Shown here: piece by piece, positions 26,437 through 38,895 of the stretch | Numbering within the stretch: position 1 is the stretch's first letter | Layout: each line of letters opens with the position of its first letter | Assembly: GCA_963513935.1 (NCBI GenBank) | Contig: OY740770.1 | Location: 88,817,413 to 88,881,412 of the forward strand | Source of the DNA: Aphrophora alni | Taxonomy: Eukaryota; Arthropoda; Insecta; Hemiptera; Aphrophoridae | Length of the DNA: 64,000 bases | Reading direction: 5' to 3' | Made by a program: the position numbers and the translations under genes | The notes under the pieces: generated by a model | Database searches by the model: none | What the model was told of the DNA's origin: nothing | The model's input: the letters and a program-made list of their open reading frames with translations, nothing else

Positions 26437-26600
26437 TAGATTTGTTAATCATTTGATTTTTCCGCTTATACATTTTTACTAGAAAATATTGAATTTACAA
26501 TAATATTTCAAGTGAAAAATATACGACCTAGACTGGGAATCGAACCCAGGACCTTTGGCTTTACGCGCCAATGCTCTAACAACTGAGCTATCCTAGTCGC
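26437..26600 (-). mobile_element. tRNA-headed SINE-like repeat, copy 1
   Basis: On the minus strand a tRNA-like head (26597-26525) is followed by an approximately 88-base body reaching 26437. The body and the last bases of the head recur 294 bp to the right (26731-26831) in the same orientation without the rest of the head. A repeated body joined to a pol III promoter-bearing tRNA head is the layout of a SINE, with the second copy 5'-truncated. Immediately after the head is TATATTTTTC, whose T5 could also serve as a pol III terminator, so a multiplied tRNA gene with its flank is an alternative. The element is 3' flanked by a short T-rich run. Confidence 0.6.
26525..26597 (-). tRNA. tRNA-Tyr(GTA)-like sequence, probably pseudo/SINE head
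   Basis: The 73-base minus-strand sequence folds as a tRNA. U8-A9 are followed by the D stem GCTC/GAGC, an anticodon stem TTGGC/GCCAA with a 7-base loop GCGTAAA, and a T arm CTGGG-TTCGATT-CCCAG. The B box GGTTCGATTCC is a perfect pol III box and the A box is close to consensus. The middle of the anticodon loop reads GTA, which would be Tyr. Against a working tRNA: position 33 is C rather than the near-universal U, the acceptor stem has one A-A mismatch and two G-U type pairs, and there is no intron, although animal tRNA-Tyr genes usually have one. Its place in a repeated unit supports a SINE head. Confidence 0.7.
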
Positions 26601-26730
26601 TTCCCAGTACAGGGCGCAGACTTCTCACTTGACTTTAGTTGCTGCAATTTTGAGTTTCCAATTAATTACCTCGCATATGCGACATTGAAATTAAATTTTA
26701 CTAATTTTTCAGCCCTTACGCATGTATTTA

Positions 26731-26831
26731 TAGATTTGTTAATTATTTGATTTTTCCGCTTATACGTTTTTACTAGCAAATATTGAATTTACAATAATAT
26801 TTCAAGTGAAAAATATACGACCTAGACTGAG
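26731..26831 (-). mobile_element. SINE-like repeat, copy 2, 5'-truncated
   Basis: About 100 bases match 26437-26537 with only a few substitutions, for example AATTATTTG against AATCATTTG and ACGTTTTTA against ACATTTTTA. Homology stops just inside the tRNA-like head, after CCTAGACTG. This is expected of a 5'-truncated SINE insertion. A partial tandem duplication with a 294-bp period explains it equally well. Confidence 0.7.
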
Positions 26832-27192
26832 AGTTAACATCGTCATTTTATTGTGTTTCGTATAAAATATTCAATATCTGCATAGGATACTTCTTGTAAT
26901 TATTAGAAAACACGAGCCGCTTTGCTAAGTAAATTATTTTAACCATTATTAGTGAAATTATTCATTTAATTACTTACTGCAATTACACTGTATTCGTCTG
27001 CGTCGGTATTCCGCCCCCCACCCCAAAGCGGCAAAAATGTTTAAAATATGCTGTCACAAAAGACTTGGTCCTAAGCGAATATTACATTTTCATTGATGAG
27101 TTCAAACTTTAAAAAATTAAAATAATATATTTATTATATTTTACGTTTCGTCGTATACAGTGGATACGTGCACATTTAGTATCTGTAAATAT

Positions 27193-27330
27193 TAAAGACA
27201 GGAACTAAAATGATTTCAACAAATCACTAGAAAGGAGGAAATGACATTTGCGATAACGACACTAGTGAAGTTATATGAAACGTCCTTTTTAGAAGCTTTT
27301 CATTAGTTTTCATTAGATCGCAGCTCTTCT
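27193..27330 (+). repeat. Conserved motif family, type I copy
   Basis: The core reads GGAAATGACATTTGCGATAA, then CGACACTAGTGAAGTTATA, a CCTTTTTAGAAGCTTTTC box and CATTAGATCGCAGCTCTTC. The same order appears in type I copies at 38730 and 33034 (plus) and 43180 (minus). It sits 2.04 kb upstream of a type II copy, as in block B. Confidence 0.7.
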
Positions 27331-29236
27331 TTAATAAATTATTTCATTTTATGATGATAAGTTTTCTTGAAACTGTATAGCGGCATAGTTATTACTTAAA
27401 TATAATTATACAGAATACTTATTATTTGCTTTGTGTTTGTTTTTATATATTATAGATAAGAACTGCGTTGCACTGTTTACAACTACATTTAGATATACTA
27501 TAATTAAGTTAAAATTATTTGTTATTTATTTATTATAAACCATAATGAGATATAACACCATTCTATGCAATTCGCGAATCAAATATTTTAACTAACAACG
27601 ATTTCAATTGTTTGTTTATTATAAAATTAGGAAAAATACAAATAAATGCTTTTGTAGAATTAATTGTAAAATAATTGAAATAATAAATGTTTCAATCAAG
27701 TACTTATTGATAGAACAAGTAACTTATTCTATCTATACCTCGAAACTTTGCCGAGTTGGTAGATGAAGTTCGACAGTGAACCGCACAAATATCCTTGCCA
27801 TGGTCAACCTTAAATCTTTAAATAATTTTCTCATTAATTAAAAACTAGCATAACGTCTTTCATTCTCTCTTTCAATAACTTTGTACCATGTTCTATATAA
27901 ATGTCATTATTTAGTAAACAGAGTTTTCTCTCTCGAAACATAAAAGTTGTGCTTTTTTCACGTCTTCTATAAATACTTTTATGTTTCAGTTTTGAAGATT
28001 GTTTTTTTAGAAAAGGAGATTTAGTTTTGTTTTATCAAGATAGATAAGAGTGTTAACCTTTGAAATCAATTGATATTTTGATATTAATAATGAGCACAAT
28101 GTTAAAAAGAGCTTTTAATGAATTTAAATTCTGAGAATTTCCTAGAAGGAAAATTTTTAAAGAGTTGTGTGTTTTGATGGAATCTAATTATCATAATGCA
28201 ATCTTATTTTAGTCTTTCAGTCAATAATGTGAATATTATAACTCCAACAATTAGTCGCATTGACGTTTCGTCCTCCTAATTTAATTATTTCATTATATTT
28301 CTAATTATGCTATATTTATCTCTGTCTCCCCCTTGGTTCATCTCTAACCTTCTTTTCTTACAGGCCATTTCTTCTAATTTATCACATATTCTTCTATTGT
28401 ATCTGGTGTGTGAATAATCTTCATCTGAAAATATATGAATCAGAGATCCTAACATGCTAAATTTTGAATTTTCTATTATGACTATTGAAATACCATTACC
28501 AATGATTCTGTAGGTTGTATTTTATATTACGAAAAAAAAGAATAAATTTTATTAATTTATTTCATTGATGTGCATATTTATTTATTCACTATCATTATAA
28601 GCCATTTTACAATTTCTGGTTTGTCCTTCTGATTGACGATATTTGAGAGAGATTTGTAAAATCGAATCTCTTATATCAGAATAAAAACATACTTAAATTT
28701 CTACAGTAGCACTTACTAATTTGCACCAGATAACACCAAGGGATAAATATTGTGAACTTTCGATGTTTGTCAGATTATATGAAGATTAAAATAGTGAAAA
28801 ATATTGATTTGAATAATAATGTTAGTAAATGTTTCAATAAAGAGAGCTTTTTGCATTCCTTTCCCTTTCAGCTATGAATTGTACAATAAAAATTAAGTAA
28901 ATGTTTTACTAACTTAAAAAAATAAAATCTCCAGTATTTTAGGTTATCGAATTTGTCAATCAACTTAGCCTAAATACGAAAATTGTGCTATATTGTGACA
29001 TAAAGATCGTTTACAAACCCCTTGCAGTGGACAAAAGTTGTGAGAAATTACTCTTATGAATAGGTTCTATCGTTATTTCAATATTATCTCAGGGTATCAT
29101 TTTTTCATACAAGATAATTTTACTTAAGAGTTGTATTAATATTAACGTAAACGATTCCTATCATCAAGTTTGAATTCTTGCACTCCTTTGTGTTTAAATA
29201 TAAACTGTACAAAACAAATTACATACATTTTGAATA

Positions 29237-29400
29237 AATCATGAAGTCAGAAGGAAATGGCAGCAGGAAAGAAGTTATTTAAACTGCCTTTAAGGAGCAG
29301 CTGGTAATTTATTATTGTGTCAAGTCTCAGCTCATCTCAGATTAAATTAGAGTTATAACAAGTCTCCCCTCATTCCGCTCTCTATTTCTTCAACTTTGGG
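29237..29400 (+). repeat. Conserved motif family, type II copy
   Basis: The core runs GAATAAATCATGAAGTCAG, GGAAATGGCAGCAG, GAAGTTATTTAAACTGCC, TTTAAGGAGCAGCTGGTAA and TTTATTATTGTGTCAAGTC, ending in CAGCTC and a pyrimidine-rich tail. It aligns with 40800 and 60945 (plus) and 58260 (minus). It also resembles type I through GGAAATG-CAG, GAAGTTAT and the terminal CAGCTC. Confidence 0.7.
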
Positions 29401-29973
29401 AAATGTTCTGTTTACAAGCAATAGTACCTCAAGCTAATGAATTAATAATATAATAACTATATAGTGATATATTAAAAAAATTATATCTACATGGTGGAAC
29501 ATTTTTTCCCTTTTCTACAAATCTATGAACCTAAAAAACTCGATTTTATTGTTGTATATTTTAGTACTTGGTAATTCAAGTGTTCTTAAATTTACCTTAC
29601 GAGCTCATGCAAGTCACTCGATAAGTTAGTGCAGGTTATAGTTTAATTGAAATTTATTTCGTACTTGGTATTCCGCCAAGTATTTTAAATAAACGATCCA
29701 CATATTTTACTCTACGCTCAACAGCTCACTAGTAGGGCTAGCAGGCGCTTGACAATCACGGATCCTAGATGGATCTTTTTATGAGAGCTCTTTCATCTTT
29801 TCCATTCGGACTTATTTTCAGATCCTGACTCTGGTAGAATATTTGAGAAATAGGAGGGGGGGGTTATCTTTTTGTTGTTAATTGAATGGTTTTTTATGCT
29901 CGAAAATCATTGTTTCTGTCGTACGGCTACTCATGTCTACTAAACCACTAAGATCTATTTCACACGAGTGAAC

Positions 29974-29995
29974 CCGCTACTGGGAGCTGTAGCGG
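29974..29995. other. Short perfect hairpin
   Basis: CCGCTAC and GTAGCGG form a 7-bp GC-rich stem around the loop TGGGAGCT. It stands out in AT-rich surroundings and is not followed by the T-run of a terminator. Confidence 0.55.
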
Positions 29996-31692
29996 TATTA
30001 CAATATATTCATTTAATTGGTGTTAGAAGGGAGCTAGGAAGTCGAGTATAAAGTTACATGATCCCATAATAACAGCTGAATGTATGTTTTACACACGGAC
30101 TATTTTGTGATTAAATAAAAAATAATCCTTACCAGTCACATCTCCTTTCTCGGATCCTTTAATTAGTTTCATTTACATCAACTTATAATGGATAAATTTA
30201 CTATAGCGATTGATGTAAACTTCTCACACAAAATTCAAACAAGATAACAATTTGAACACAACCTATCTATTTTACTTATTGTATAAAAACTAAAATCTTT
30301 GGTGGAGTTACGTAGGTTAACCTCAAAAACATGTATATAGCAAAAATAGTATAAATTTCCATCTCATTAAATTTTTTTAGTATATGACAATAAATTTGAG
30401 AAGATTCAAATCTGTACGTTCAAAGAGGAGATTAGATATAGTTGAATGTCGCAATATCACAGCATTTGTCGAGTTTAAATCTTCAAAATTCAGGTAATTA
30501 CACCTGCCTTGCCCTTTTACACAACCAACATGGAAGAAAATAGAGAATGGTTTCATTCAAGATTAGAATTACAATAATTGCAGATGGTGAAAGTATTTTA
30601 CAGAATACTAGAATCTGTTGATTAAGATCGATTAGATTATTTGAATCTGCTAAAAGACAATTTGATGTTTATATAAAACTAACTTTGTAATGATTATATT
30701 TAAAAATCTATGTTTTAACAAAACGTATTGCAACACAAATGCCAATGAACTTAACACTTAAGTAGTACTCACCTGACAAACTAGATATTATAAACCAGTC
30801 ACATAGATCCAGACAGCTCACCACAGTATATTTTATTATTTATTCAGTTAAAAATTTGAAGTATGTGTTGTTTATAGTAATAGTTAATAAAATTGTTACT
30901 ATTTATCACTAGTGACCTATCAAAGTTAATACATGTTTCATACCTGTAGATGGCTTTACAATATGCATTATATCCTACCATCTCTTCATTAGTCTTATTT
31001 TTTAGATATCATTTAGTAAAGTTTCAATAACATATATAAATATATTTAAAAAAGTAAATTATCTATTTACAGTATATACCGAAATAATTTTTTTACCTAA
31101 ATAGAAATTTAAAGAAAGTGTTGATTTCATAGCAAAATTTTACAAATTATCTACAATTGTTTCCTACCTAATTCATTATAAATAACAACAAAAAACAAGT
31201 ACATAAATTAAACTTGCTCTTTTAAGACGTCTATAAATTAATATGATGGTTTAAGAACTGTTAATACAAATTTAAAATATTCCTTCTAAAAATAAGCATT
31301 TAAAGAAAATAATAAGTAGTATAGAGTTCAAGTTAAAGACAAAAGTAAATCATTACAGAGTGTGAGTTGTAATTTGTTTGTTTACAGAGTTCAATCACTA
31401 ATTACAGTAAATGTGTCAATGTTTAATTAATACAGTAAATCAATAACTGAGATCAACAAACTACAGTGCATTCGGGATGACGCAATCAAGGCATATAGCA
31501 ATTAGTAGACACAGGTAAAATCTAATTGCAATCTATCCATTTCATTTTCTTTAGTCCCCGTAAATGTAATTGTATTTACTTTCTCATAATGTCCCCTCTC
31601 ATAATATTCATTTTATGTAATATCAGAAAAAAGTAGATCACTCTACATAATATAAATGTATAATTATATAATGTACATATACATTATTATAG

Positions 31693-31695
<3 letters not shown>

Positions 31696-31736
<41 letters not shown>
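31696..31736. repeat. (AT)n microsatellite
   Basis: A perfect AT dinucleotide run of about 20 units. Confidence 0.95.
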
Positions 31737-31742
<6 letters not shown>

Positions 31743-33033
31743 GTAATACAATGAAATAAAAATGTATAGTATAATGTAAATGTAATTTGAATGTTAGTAT
31801 TTTTGTACTGTATCATGTATCATAATAAATACAATTGCAGTATGTGTATTTTTTTGTAACATAACTAAACAATTACAATTTGTATATTTTGCTATTGAAA
31901 GACATCATATCACAAGATAATATATTTGGACAATATCTAATTGTAGTTGACTGTGGATATTTAACTTTATGAAAATAGATTTGAAACGAATAATTGCATT
32001 TGACATCAGTGTGTTTATACCAGAAATAAAATAGCCTTAAAACCAAAGTTTTTAATTAATTTGACTTTTTTTACTAGTTTTGATTTAAATATTATAATTG
32101 ATTTAATATCATGTTAATATCATCTTATTTAAAATATTATATTACCTTGATTTCTATTTTGACGGTGGTTTTCATAATGTAATTATGAAGTTTTTTACTT
32201 ATAAAGTAAGATTTTTAAAAACATACTATGGAAAAAAAAGTTTTATCTAATGTTACGTTTATTTTACAGAGAAACTCTAATCTTTAAAAAACATCTTATT
32301 ATTATAGTTTTTTGCTTAGTTTATTTTTGTTTCTTATCAGATCAAGCAAATTATAGTATTAGAAGAGACGAATTTACATCAGATTAGGATTGCAAACAAT
32401 CCCAAAAAGACCGAAAATATTATTTCAGTTGATAATGACAACAAATTTAAGTTGATATAATTTTACCTTGACATGGCTTTCGACTTAACATGTTGAGAAT
32501 ATATTTAATTTGTTAGTTATTAGTTGTGTACTGTGAGTATATAGATTTGTTTTTACTAATTTTTGTAACGATTAAAAAAAAAAAAAAAAATTAATGAAGA
32601 AGTTTTGGCTACTTTCAGGACTAAAGATTTTTATAAATTCATAAGCAAAATATTAACACAAACAAAGAATAAATTCTTGTCCGTTTTATCAAATAATATA
32701 ACACAATTTAAATGTTTGTAACTTTCGGGAGAATTTTATATCTCCAAGCTTTAAACAGAATCATTTAATTTGGAATACAATATAAAGGAATTTCTAAACT
32801 TAAAGTAAACTCTGAAAATTTGTCCTGATTTTAAAATGATGTTATTTTAAAGCGTAATTATATGTTGGTCATAAAAACATAAGACATAAAGTTATTATTA
32901 TAAAAATAACTTTTTTTCTAAATATCAAGTCTATCATTTGAAACTATGGAAATGATTAACATTAACTTACAGCTGAAATCTGAAAAATATAAATAAAATT
33001 ACAAATAGTTAAATTAATAACGAGAAATAAAAA

Positions 33034-33115
33034 ATGACAGCTGCGACAAAGACATTTATGAAGTTGTAAGCGACGTTATCCTTTGCGGCTTTTCATTATT
33101 ATCATGTCAGGTAGC
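33034..33115 (+). repeat. Conserved motif family, type I copy (partial)
   Basis: It contains ATGACAGCTGCGACAAAGAC, ATTTATGAAGTTGTAAGCG, then CGGCTTTTCATTATTATCAT and GTCAGGTAGCAATCTGCC. It matches the type I order but lacks the AAATCA leader part of other copies. It is isolated from blocks A and B. Confidence 0.65.
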
Positions 33116-35643
33116 AATCTGCCAAATTATATTATTTCGTTTCATGATTCGTTTTTTAAAGTCATTTTTATTTTTATTTTGAGCATATAACCAAATTATT
33201 TTGTTTTCGGAGGATAAAGAGTAATAAGTAATATACCAAAATAATCCAGCTGATAATTACATTGCACAAGTAACCTATCTGTTTCTGTATTTAATAACCA
33301 AGTCGTTATTATTAAATACAAGGCATACCATCGGTTCATACAAGTTATTTCTTTTTATGCATTCATAGCTATAACGTCATACATGAAGACAATAAAAACC
33401 TTTGTATTTAAATAATTGTCGATAATTACTATAGTCATTATAACGTATAGCATCGATACATCAACTAAGTGGCGTTAAAAGTTGAATAATTTGAGCAAAG
33501 TGTTGCGATTTAAAATATCCGCAATATAAGTGATCTGTGTCTAGGAATAATAAATTTGATAAACATGTTATTTTTTAGTAGTTGTACTATTGAAATACAA
33601 CCACCAAATAATTTGTTTATTGTTTGACATTTTACGTAAATTGAATAAAAAATAAAACTTTGGCGTACTAAGTATCTTTTGTATTGAATAATTTGTCTCC
33701 ACATTTAACATTTAGTACTTTCCTGTTTTATTTTGATGATAAACAATATTTTTGAACTATTTTACAGTCTACATAGTAATTTGAAGAAATTTTAACGCAA
33801 ATTTTGATTGGAGAGTTCAGTCATGACAGGTTGTGAATTTTAAGTACGCTTCCCTAATGAACTAATTCTAATATCTTAAGTAAATTTCCACACGTATCTT
33901 ATGGCACCTTTTTATAGTAATAATAATTAAATAGTCTTTAATTTAGTATGTCATATCTAGTATTATATCTATTTTTATAACCAAAAAAGTTCAAAAGTAT
34001 ATAAACGAAAATTACCAATATTTACTATCTTGAAAAATTTTCAAATAATTATTGATATTATTTTTAAAGTGACAGATAATGTACTGTAAACATTTCAATC
34101 CGATTTTACATAAACGTTAAATGCTAATAGCAATCGTAGTTTAAATATAAATAATCAATAATTATGAACACAATACAACACTGACGGAATCCCTATCAGA
34201 AGCTCAGTGTTTATATAATAAATTTTATTTAGGCAACAACTTAATGAGTTAGAGAAATGAGAAACAGTTTTTCTATTACTCATTATAATATAAATTTATA
34301 TTGTTCGGCATTCTGTGATAGTTTAATATTGTTTTGTTTAAGAAAAAGTCAGTTTTCATACATATTTTCAGGTAAGGTAACCAAACATAAATACTCAAAC
34401 ACATAATAATTTCCCGCTTTCCTCCTTATAGTTCGGATTAGTTATGGTATCATTTAAATATCGCTTCCCGTGATTAGCGTATAATGAACACATATGATTT
34501 TTAATTGTAGCGTTTTTTTAATAATTCTAGTTAATTAATCATACACTGTTTTGTTTACAAAAACATTAGTTTAACAATTTAAGTATTAATTCAATATATT
34601 AACTAACATATACCTCAATTTAGGAAACTTAATGGATTAAATTTATTCACCTGAAAGGATTATAACTTATTCTAGTACCATAAATGCAGTTTAAGGGAAC
34701 CCGGTCGTGAAAAAATAGTTTTTGTTGTTTTTTGTGTTTTTTATTCTATAGAATTTTCTGAATGAATAGATACCAAATACTTGGTATTTATTAAATTATT
34801 TATTTATCGTATTTAGTTATATTTTTATCCAGCCTTGACATTATTGAAATATGTAACCTTACACTAACTGTGTACAATTTATATGAATTTTGAAATGATA
34901 TATTATCATTAGCCCTGGCAATAATTATCTCTTTGAAAGCCAGAGTGAAAGAGTAGAAAATGTGAAAATAAACCAAGAACACGCATTTACACATGAACTT
35001 TTAGTAATTCTAAAAGGTTGATTGAATATTACAAAATGTGATGAAGTCATTTAAATTAAATATGTGTATCTATTAAGTTTATGACATATATTATTAATGC
35101 TAAACTACTCTTAAATGAAGTTATTATTGTTCAAAAGGAACTTTTAAAATAGTGGTACAATGGCTAAATTGTTGAAGGGTAGTAGCTAAATCATGTAAGC
35201 AGCAGTAATATCTAAAATATTAAAAATGACGTAATATTTGGTACATTGGTATAAAACTTCAATAATTACAATTTATTGTGAAGAAGTCATTAGTGTCGCT
35301 TTTTAGCTTTCAAGTCTTTTAAGGAGGCGTCAATGTTGCATTTAAAAAAAAAAACATTACTAATGATCAGATGTTTGTTGAAAGATGAATGATTAGAAAT
35401 TTTATTTTATTTTGAGACACTAAAAGAATTAATAATTTTCTGAGTATGCTATGAAAATATGCCTAGAAAGTTATTTATAGAGTATTATACTGTATAACAA
35501 AAACTATAATATATAACCTATTTGGAAGGAATATAAAAATACAAGGAATTTTAAATAAACAATAAAAAACTATAACATTCATAATTATTTTACTTTTGCT
35601 AGGTTAAATAGTAATATTTTCCCAGCAAAAGTATTGTTACCTG
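33116..35643. other. No gene seen
   Basis: AT-rich sequence without a supported feature. The 64-codon minus-strand frames near 33.5 and 34.8 kb have noise-like composition. Confidence 0.55.
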
Positions 35644-35832
35644 TCACAACTTCTGCAGTTGAAGAAGCCACTCTTTGCTATTACAGTTATACGGCTTAAG
35701 GTGTGACTTGTCGACGATAATATCATTCTGATCAAGGGTTTGAACCCAATATGTTTTTGCTTGTTTGTAGACTTTTCCAGTCCTCATTATTTCTACTTGT
35801 ATAAGGTATAAGTTGTTAAAGGAAAATATCAC
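35644..35832 (-). pseudogene. Possible Ty3/gypsy integrase C-terminal remnant
   Basis: The 62-codon minus-strand frame changes from AT-noise composition at its start to protein-like sequence from codon 16: MRTGKVYKQAKTYWVQTL, then a D-x-IIVDKSHLKPYN segment, and ends at a TGA-type stop near 35644. The pattern of a charged lead, an aromatic Y-V core and a final H-LKPY resembles the integrase tail of gypsy-class retrotransposons, which closes with an H-x-x-LKP(Y) motif. Only this tail is visible, and no integrase zinc finger or catalytic domain precedes it within reach. It is on the opposite strand to the gypsy-like leader at 42 kb. Confidence is limited because the motif is short. Confidence 0.4.
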
Positions 35833-36084
35833 CCTTTACACAAAGCTTTTACGTAATAACATAATCAAAACGTATTGTATATCCTACATTCTATGTCATA
35901 CAAAAGTGTGGAAACAAAATACAGTATCCGTTCAATTATACTATTAAATTTGTGATATTTATTTTACAATAATAAAAGTGTTAATTTGATCATGACTAAT
36001 GAAATAAATCCAGGATATTATCCCCATATGTTTTGAGAAAACTCGTTCCTGAGATAAATTGTTTTAATCTTTATAAAAACAAAC

Positions 36085-36455
36085 AAATATCATCGTCATT
36101 TCACTGTGCTTCATATAAAATATTCATATCCTCACAGGATGCTTCTTGTAATTATTTGAAATACTAGGTACATGGTTAATTAAATTGTATTAATAACATT
36201 GTTTAGTTACTTGTTTTTTCCGCAATTCCAAACATTTTTAATGCAACTGACCAGTATTCGTCTGTGTTGCTATACCGCCCTATAAATTGGTAAAAATATC
36301 TGAAACGTAAGCCCCATATTGATGACGTAGTTCTAAGGGAATATAATAATTTCAGTAAAGAGTTCAGGGTTAATAGTAAAAATAATATATTTACTATAGT
36401 GAATAGTTATCTTAGAGAGTGAATGTTGGTAGAAACGCATGCACATTTATGATCT
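36085..36455 (+). repeat. Repeat block B, first part
   Basis: It matches the start of block A (26832-27175). Shared landmarks are ATCGTCATTT-ACTGTG, TTCTTGTAATTATT, CAGTATTCGTCTG, a T-CCGCCC box and GCACATTTA. The match stops at about 36455 and resumes at about 38716. Confidence 0.65.
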
Positions 36456-38715
36456 GGAAATATTTTCCCATCTTTATGTGAAATAAGTATAATTACTACA
36501 ATTACATGGAATAAATGTTGTTTGAAATAACCAAAATTATTAAATATCTGTGAATATTATTAAGTTTCTTTATAAGTATAGAGTAGTTTATTGTATTTTA
36601 TTCTTACCCACATGTTTGCAGCAGATAAATAAAATGGTAGATGATCTTCATATACAAAATCTTTTTTTTTAAATACAATTTTATTTATATACATACATTC
36701 TATATTTAATAATCTTACTCCATAAGACGTAGAGTAGTTAAGTAATTGTGTACATTAAAATATTGCAGTAGTTTGAATAATAGTTCCAAAATGTGTATTA
36801 GGATAAAAATAATAAATAATAAAGTGACTTAGGCGTTGAAGCTTACAGAATTAAGTTAGTAACAAATGACAAATATTCTATCCATGTTTGTTCAATTAAT
36901 AATATGTTTTACTAGACCCTAATTAACTCAATTTAATAAAATCACTCGAAAGTACCTCGTTTAAATAATTTTTGAGTACGAGACCTTCTGAAGAAGATGA
37001 AACTACTTTATACAATTAGTTTAATCTAGCGTTCTAAAATAGCCACATACCAGGTAACTTATTGGGCTCCTTCACTATCAAAACCTCACGATTGTATTAC
37101 CTTAACTTCTAACCAACACATGATTTAGATCAAAATAACTTGGATTTTCTTTGTTTTTAAGTTTTCAGCTTATAATATCTTTGGTTAAATTTATAAATAA
37201 GATCTTCACTCAACTTGTTTGTTATAAGATAAAAAACGAAAATCCAGAGATAAATTCATTTATCCAATTATTCCTTTACACCAACATGTTAGTTTCCATG
37301 AGCTCCTTCAAAGCTTATTATTGCATACAGATCAATTGTTTGTCACCGCGTAATTACGATTACAGGCCTGCATTGCCATAAAAATCATTCATTCTTAAAT
37401 CTTGATTATCGTGTGATATGATTTATTTTTGGTTCATGAATATTATTACGCAAACTTGTTATATTGGCTCGTATATGACCGTTTCATTGTACACTTTTTC
37501 GTTGAAAATTACATCAAGAAGTATAGAAATGCTGGTAAATATTATCTAGTTATTACGAAGGTGACTCTCCTCATTTCACTCAATATTGTGATTCAAATTT
37601 ATGTTAAGGTGATGGAAATAAAACACGTTAAAAAAGCTTTATTTACAGCAGGTAATAATAACTTAATCTCGTGCTAACAATTAAGTTATTCTTCGCTTTT
37701 GTGAGGTTTTATTTTAAAACATCCAACATGTTAACATGATAAATAATAATTCCATGAGCTCCAGGCTTTTTTCTCGGTAATCGAAGATTTATGCAATCGT
37801 GTTTTATGGACTTTTTATCTTTCATCTTATCAAAGCTCATTCGTGATTGATAAGGGTTTTTAGAGTTATTTATAAAAAAACTAAAACAAATAAAATACCC
37901 CATTTACTAAAAAGACAGTTTTTGATTTGAATTTATTAGTTTTATTAAAGCAGGTCTTTATGGACTACATCATAACAGACTATTTATGTGCAATATACAA
38001 TAAGGCTTTCTTGCAATATCCACTAAGATAAGAAATGATTTTAAGATAACATTGAGATCGGTATTAATGCTGATATGAGGTATATGTATTTTTAATTGTT
38101 TGGCTAATTTTTTTTCGGAAACAAAGATATTGTAACTCTCAGTAAGGTAAGAATTGAGGTTATAGAAACAGCTGAATAATGAAAACAGTCTGAATAATAA
38201 TTATTATCTGAATTTGGTCGTTGTTGTTATAGTTCAAGTCACACATTATTGGTTTGCTTAAATACAAAACCTAACATTTAAGTAACAGAAAAAATAATGA
38301 ATTTTAAAAAATCTACATTTTATAGTACGTACAGTAATGAAAATGCAAAATTTAAAATAGCATTTGATATGAATTAGTGATCTATAACTTAGATAAACTA
38401 GGGTGTTCTTAGATTTAGATTCTTAGATTTAGATTTACACACTAAAAATTCGATAGGTATTTAAAATATAAATGTAGAGTTTTTCTATTGTTTTAATTTA
38501 TAATAAGGAGATAGATTTTTAAAATAATATATTTTTAGTTCCCATATATGCATGGAAAAGTTCCTGTAATTTTGAATGTAATTTTTAAACAAATACATTG
38601 TAATATGTTAAAACATTAGTAGTTTGTCTATAATAATAATCATAATAACTTTAAAATCATATGCAATTCCACAACATATCCCTAGATACAAGAAAAAAAA
38701 TTAACAACATCATTT
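36456..38715. other. 2.26-kb interval present in block B but absent from A
   Basis: Homology to block A breaks here and resumes at 38716, so this is either an insertion into B or a deletion from A. ATCTGTGAA-AT appears both near 36545 and at 38717, close to the two junctions, and may be a short junction repeat. No coding frame with protein-like composition was seen; the Met-initiated frames at 37.15-37.9 kb look like AT noise. No inverted termini were recognised. Confidence 0.45.
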
Positions 38716-38729
38716 AACATCTGTGAAAT

Positions 38730-38895
38730 ATATAAGAACAGGAACTCAAATGATTTGAATAAATCACGGGAAAGGAAGAAATGGCAGCTGCAATAACGAC
38801 ACTTGACTTGTGAAATTAAAAGAAATGTTCTTTTCAGGAGCTTTTCATTAGTTTCTTATCAGATCGTTGCTCTTGTTCAATAAATTGCTTTATTT
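38730..38895 (+). repeat. Conserved motif family, type I copy
   Basis: The core is GGAAGAAATGGCAGCTGCAA, TAACGACACTTGACTTGTGA, AGGAGCTTTTCATTAG and ATCAGATCGTTGCTCTTG. This is the best match to the block A copy at 27193. Confidence 0.7.

Larger units (their letters stand above)
26832..29555 (+). repeat. Repeat block A (2.7 kb), paralogous to 36.08-41.11 kb
   Basis: Several collinear segments match block B. These are 26832-27175 with 36085-36455, 27180-27360 with 38716-38900, 28549-28680 with 40150-40275, 28925-29100 with 40490-40690, 29205-29445 with 40770-41000, and 29455-29555 with 41030-41105. Shared landmarks are TTCTTGTAATTATT, GTATTCGTCTG, a GGAAATG-CAG motif, CATATTGTGACATA and GGGAAATGTTCTGTTTA. 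Identity looks like 65-80% in matching stretches, so the duplication is old. It has no reading frame. Two related conserved motifs lie inside it, at 27193-27330 and 29237-29400. Confidence 0.7.
29556..33033. other. No gene seen; one hairpin and one microsatellite
   Basis: AT-rich. A moderately GC-richer patch at 29600-30060 has short perfect hairpins, ACTTGG/CCAAGT near 29670 and CCGCTAC/GTAGCGG at 29974-29995, which could be transposon-end structures. No coding frame is supported. Confidence 0.5.

Noticed and set aside
35270..35345. Possible motif copy (GAAGAAGTCATTAGTGTCG, TTTTAAGGAGGCG)
   Set aside because: The boxes appear in mixed orientation and order, so similarity is not better than chance.
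38401..38440. Short repeat of TCTTAGATTTAGAT
   Set aside because: Only about two units, consistent with ordinary slippage in AT-rich DNA.
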